Positions 5,267 to 7,970 of a stretch of DNA of 7,970 nucleotides are shown here, piece by piece. The stretch's first letter is position 1. Every line of letters begins with the position of its first letter. The notes under the pieces were generated by a model, which saw only the letters and a list, made by a program, of their open reading frames with translations, was not told where the DNA came from and did no database searches. The position numbers and the translations under genes are program-made. Source of the stretch: JBILVQ01 sp044370375 (GTDB taxonomy: Bacteria > Bacteroidota > Bacteroidia > UBA4408). The DNA lies in assembly GCA_044370375.1 (NCBI GenBank), contig JBILVQ010000137.1:1-7970 (forward strand), given 5' to 3'.

Positions 5267-6394
5267 TTATTCCTCCTTATTCTTCAAAGACATTAACAAA
5301 GTATAGGCGCCTTTCACCACCAAATCCTTGCCACTGAAAGCCTCTGCATTCATAACCTCTACCCTTCCCTTTTCTTTCACCCCGGTTTTCACCTCCTGCA
5401 TTTCATATTGACGATTGCCCAGGGAAACAAACAGATAGTCCTTGCCTTCAAAATGCAAAATAGCCTCCTCCGGAATGGTAAATGCATCGTGATTACTAAT
5501 TTCCACTTCTGCATTCATGTACAACCCGGGCAATAAATTTTTATCATAATCTTCAAAATGACAATGAACTTCAGCGGTTCCTCCCGAACTTACATCTTTG
5601 CTGATTAAAATTATCTCACAAGAAAACTTCTTTGCAGGATTGCCATTGGTATAAGCCAATAATTTTTGTCCGATAGCCAAATGAGGCAAGTCCTTTTCAA
5701 AAACATTTAAGTTCAGATGAATATCCTCTGGATTCACCAATTCAAAAAGAATATCATCCGGTTGAAGGTACTTCCCTACATTTACTTTCACCGCAGAAAC
5801 ATAGCCGTTGATAGGGGAAAACAGGTTGACGCTTTTCGATAAGTTATTTTCGCTCAAGGTGAGTGGGTTGACATTGATTAACTTCAATTGCTCGGTTAAC
5901 GCGGCCAAATTGACCCGCTCCTGCTGCAATTCAAGCGCTGCTTGTTGCAATACCTTGTCGGAACTTGCCTTTTGTTGATTCAATGCCAATTGCCGCTGGT
6001 AATCGCTTTCATCGTATTGCAATTTAGCCTTTGCTTGCAAATACTTTTGTTGTAATTCAATGTATTGTGCATCTTCCATCACTGCAATGATTTCGCCCTT
6101 CTGCAAATGCATACCGGGCAACAATTTGGTCGATTTCAAATAGCCACCCAAGGGCATACAAATGGAAACCATGTTTTGTGGTGGAACATCAATTTTACCA
6201 TTGAGTTGAATAACGGAAGATAAAGGTATCTTTTGCAATTCCTCTGTCGAAATTTGGGCCGACTGCAACTGTTCATTGCTCAATACAACACGGTTGGTTG
6301 CCAAGGGAAGCTCGGCAGAAGCAATACTTTCCTGTTTTTTATCCGTGCAGGAAGAAAAAATAATCATGAGCAGGAAATAGAAAATATTTTTCAT
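5267..6394 (-). CDS. Periplasmic adaptor lipoprotein of a CzcB/CusB-type heavy-metal RND efflux system
   Basis: This 375-residue protein is the membrane-fusion subunit linking the RND pump to the outer-membrane channel. Residues 1-15 form a lipoprotein signal (KNIFYFLLMIIF) with C16 as the lipidated cysteine in FSSC. After a flexible segment come the first half of the barrel-sandwich domain (about 66-108, with PLGGYLKSTKLLPGMHLQKGE), an alpha-helical hairpin (about 109-172, rich in Q, A, L and E), the second half of the sandwich (about 188-222, NLFSPINGYVSAVKVNVGKYL), a beta-barrel (about 225-300) and a membrane-proximal domain (about 303-370). The order and length match the family. No N-terminal Met/His metal-binding cluster like that of CusB is evident, so the metal is undetermined. 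The ATG is 4 nt after the stop of the RND-TolC gene, implying an operon and translational coupling. No clear terminator follows. Confidence 0.92.
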   Translation of the reverse strand: MKNIFYFLLMIIFSSCTDKKQESIASAELPLATNRVVLSNEQLQSAQISTEELQKIPLSSVIQLNGKIDVPPQNMVSICMPLGGYLKSTKLLPGMHLQKGEIIAVMEDAQYIELQQKYLQAKAKLQYDESDYQRQLALNQQKASSDKVLQQAALELQQERVNLAALTEQLKLINVNPLTLSENNLSKSVNLFSPINGYVSAVKVNVGKYLQPDDILFELVNPEDIHLNLNVFEKDLPHLAIGQKLLAYTNGNPAKKFSCEIILISKDVSSGGTAEVHCHFEDYDKNLLPGLYMNAEVEISNHDAFTIPEEAILHFEGKDYLFVSLGNRQYEMQEVKTGVKEKGRVEVMNAEAFSGKDLVVKGAYTLLMSLKNKEE

Positions 6395-6398
6395 GTTG

Positions 6399-7970
6399 TT
6401 AAGGTCTTGAGGTTAAATAATTGAGTTGAATAGCATTCTCGTTGAAACGCTTCAATACATTGAAATACTCGTTCCGAATGCTGATGGATTGATTGATGAG
6501 CAGCACCCAATCAAGATAATTGATGGCGCCTTTATTCAACTGCTCCGTTGCTGTTTGTTCAATAAGGCTGGCATTGAGCAAGCCTTCAGTTTCAAAATAT
6601 TGCAAAGTAGCATCATCACCGTTCAAAAGAATTTGTGTGTTACGGAGTTTTGTTTGCATTTCTTTGCTTTGTTGTTCGAAACTATTCTCAGCCATGCTTT
6701 TGGCGAGTGTTGCCGCCTTAACCCTTGCCCTGGCAGGGCCCATCCACAATGGAATTCCGACCTTTAGCTGGGCCGATTGAAAACGACTGGAAGAATTATA
6801 CAATACATTATCGGCCCCGGTTCCTCTCATGCTCATGTTGTTATAAAACAAGCCGATATCGGGCAAAAATCTAGATTTCTCCAAGGCCATACTTCTTTGT
6901 GATATTAAGGTTTGTTGTGCCGCCATTTTTAGCAATGGATGTCCGCGAAGCGAAAAACTATCCGGCAACTGTTTCATCATTACCTTCGGTAAAACAGAAG
7001 CAGGTTCCAACAAATCCTTGGTATTCAACAATTGCCTGAATTGATTCAACGAAAGTTCTAAATCAATTCCAACCTCCCTTAACTGCCATGCTATTTGCTG
7101 TCGTTGACTTTCAGCAGTAACTTTTTCCAATACATCCGCCTCGCCCAATTGCAAACGCAGCATGGCCTTCTGCAAAAAAGAGGCATATAAACTATCGGCA
7201 CTGCGCAATAATTTCTCTTTCTCGCGCAAAACAAGGATGGCATAATACAACAATGACACTTCTCTTTTCACTTCGGCCTCCTTTCCTTGCAGCTCAAACA
7301 AAGCCTGATCTTGCTGGGCCTTACCCAATTCCTTTTTCCTTTGGTAAACAATAGGGAAATTGATGGTTTGGCCAATAGAAAGCCGATTATCCTGATAAGC
7401 ACTGTTCAACTGACCATACTCCCCTGCTAATTCAGTTAGCGGAATTTCTGATGATGATTTGGTTCTTTGCGCTGCATAATCCACATTCAATTTTCCATAT
7501 TGCACCGCCAGGTTATTCTTCATGGCCATTTGCTGCGCTACCTCTAAGGAAACGAATGTTTGTGCCCGAAGCGTTGTAGAAGAAAAAATCATGAAAGGCA
7601 AAAGCCAAAAGAAGGATGAAGGAAGCGAAGTTTTGTTCTTTCTCTTGCTGAAAAGAATGTAAAGAATAGGCAAAACAAAAAGGGTAAGAAAAGTAGAAAC
7701 AATCAATCCACCGATAACGACCGTAGCCAATGGTTTTTGGACTTCAGCTCCTGACCCGCTACTGATGGCCATGGGCAAGAAACCCAGCGAGGCCACAAAA
7801 GCGGTCATCAACACCGGACGCAAACGGGAAGCGGTTCCCTTCAACACTACTTGAACCGAATCGTTAATGCCTGATGCACGGATGCGGTTAAACTCTGAAA
7901 GTAAAACAATTCCATTGAGCACTGCAACTCCAAAAAGAGCAATAAATCCTATGCCGGCACTTATGCTGAA
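6399..7970 (-). CDS. CzcA-type heavy-metal RND pump C terminus fused to a TolC-like outer-membrane factor (5' end outside window)
   Basis: The frame is open from the right edge, giving 523 residues; the GTG at 7922 is an internal Val codon, not a start. Residues 1-108 are the last part of an HME-family RND pump: GIGFIALFGVAVLNGIVLLSEFN (TM10, 6-28), RLRPVLMTAFVASLGFLPMA (TM11, 49-68) and TVVIGGLIVSTFLTLFVLPILY (TM12, 83-104). VAVLNG resembles CzcA rather than the VAAEFG of E. coli CusA. A basic linker and hydrophobic stretch (109-136) follow, then a complete TolC/OEP domain (137-523) with the two paired family motifs IGQTINFPIVYQRKKE (199-214) and VGIPLWMGPARARVKAA (404-420) and long coiled-coil helices. 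RND pumps drive metal export with the proton gradient, and TolC proteins form the exit duct. There is no stop or frameshift at the joint. The gene ends 4 nt before the adaptor gene. The metal is unknown because the ligand-bearing regions are outside the window. Confidence 0.93.
   Translation of the reverse strand, partial: FSISAGIGFIALFGVAVLNGIVLLSEFNRIRASGINDSVQVVLKGTASRLRPVLMTAFVASLGFLPMAISSGSGAEVQKPLATVVIGGLIVSTFLTLFVLPILYILFSKRKNKTSLPSSFFWLLPFMIFSSTTLRAQTFVSLEVAQQMAMKNNLAVQYGKLNVDYAAQRTKSSSEIPLTELAGEYGQLNSAYQDNRLSIGQTINFPIVYQRKKELGKAQQDQALFELQGKEAEVKREVSLLYYAILVLREKEKLLRSADSLYASFLQKAMLRLQLGEADVLEKVTAESQRQQIAWQLREVGIDLELSLNQFRQLLNTKDLLEPASVLPKVMMKQLPDSFSLRGHPLLKMAAQQTLISQRSMALEKSRFLPDIGLFYNNMSMRGTGADNVLYNSSSRFQSAQLKVGIPLWMGPARARVKAATLAKSMAENSFEQQSKEMQTKLRNTQILLNGDDATLQYFETEGLLNASLIEQTATEQLNKGAINYLDWVLLINQSISIRNEYFNVLKRFNENAIQLNYLTSRP
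7563..7646 (-). other. Internal signal-peptide-like segment at the RND-TolC junction
   Basis: Residues 109-136 of the visible fusion protein look like a complete Sec signal peptide. A basic n-region (KRKNK, 109-113) is followed by a hydrophobic core (FFWLLPFMIFSS, 120-131) and a c-region TTLRA ending at A136, before QTFVSLEVAQQ, the usual start of a mature TolC-family protein. RND pumps end in the cytoplasm after TM12, so this segment would cross the membrane outward and place the TolC domain in the periplasm. Signal peptidase I could cut at A136|Q137 (between 7563 and 7562). The pattern is seen directly; cleavage is inferred. Confidence 0.7.

Noticed and set aside
6426..6780. Plus-strand ORFs of 113 and 86 codons opposite the TolC domain
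   Set aside because: Both are antisense to a well-conserved TolC coding region and have low-complexity, unrecognisable products.
7920..7922. GTG as the start of a 507-residue protein on the minus strand
   Set aside because: The frame continues upstream to the window edge with FSISAGIGFIALFGVA, which is RND TM10 sequence; the GTG is an internal valine codon.

Overview
The window most likely comes from a member of the Bacteroidota (a Chitinophagales/Sphingobacteriia/Flavobacteriia-like bacterium). The evidence is two proteins with type IX secretion (T9SS) C-terminal sorting domains (YPVPASNEL and YPNPAADEL signatures), a secreted lamin-tail-domain protein, promoters of the Bacteroidota type (TTTG-N19-TAnnTTTG), almost no Shine-Dalgarno sequences, and AT-rich intergenic DNA. 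No rRNA, tRNA, CRISPR array, insertion sequence or phage gene was seen.

Layout. (i) 1-175, minus: the 5' end of a secreted lamin-tail-domain gene, cut by the window edge. (ii) 348-1160, plus: a secreted thioredoxin-fold protein with CGPC and a T9SS tail, preceded by a good promoter and followed by a strong intrinsic terminator. (iii) 1363-2544, plus: a secreted PD40 beta-propeller-like protein, also with a T9SS tail. (iv) 2658-4109, plus: a compact cluster of three small cytoplasmic proteins (VOC fold, HEAT-like helical repeat, DinB fold). (v) 4110-4427: a 318-bp gap with two promoter-like elements, an 11-bp tandem repeat and a possible 35-codon ORF. (vi) 4428-5183, plus: a TauE/SafE membrane exporter that seems to start with TTG. 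(vii) 5267-7970, minus: a heavy-metal RND efflux operon. Its first gene, entering from the right edge, encodes the C-terminal end of a CzcA-type pump fused in frame to a complete TolC-like outer-membrane factor. The second gene, 4 nt downstream, encodes the lipoprotein periplasmic adaptor.

How the genes work together. The two minus-strand genes together encode all three parts of a tripartite metal efflux pump: inner-membrane RND, adaptor and outer-membrane channel. The TauE/SafE gene converges on this operon, so it is not co-transcribed with it. The genes on the left encode proteins for export to the outer membrane or cell surface. The most notable feature is the RND-TolC fusion. Its junction still carries what reads as a complete signal peptide (KRKNK, then a hydrophobic core, then TTLRA|Q). 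This suggests a polyprotein cut by signal peptidase to release the outer-membrane channel. I recall similar fused ORFs in Bacteroidota, so the fusion itself is probably not new; the internal signal peptide and its processing deserve the attention. I saw no clearly novel defence or mobile system.
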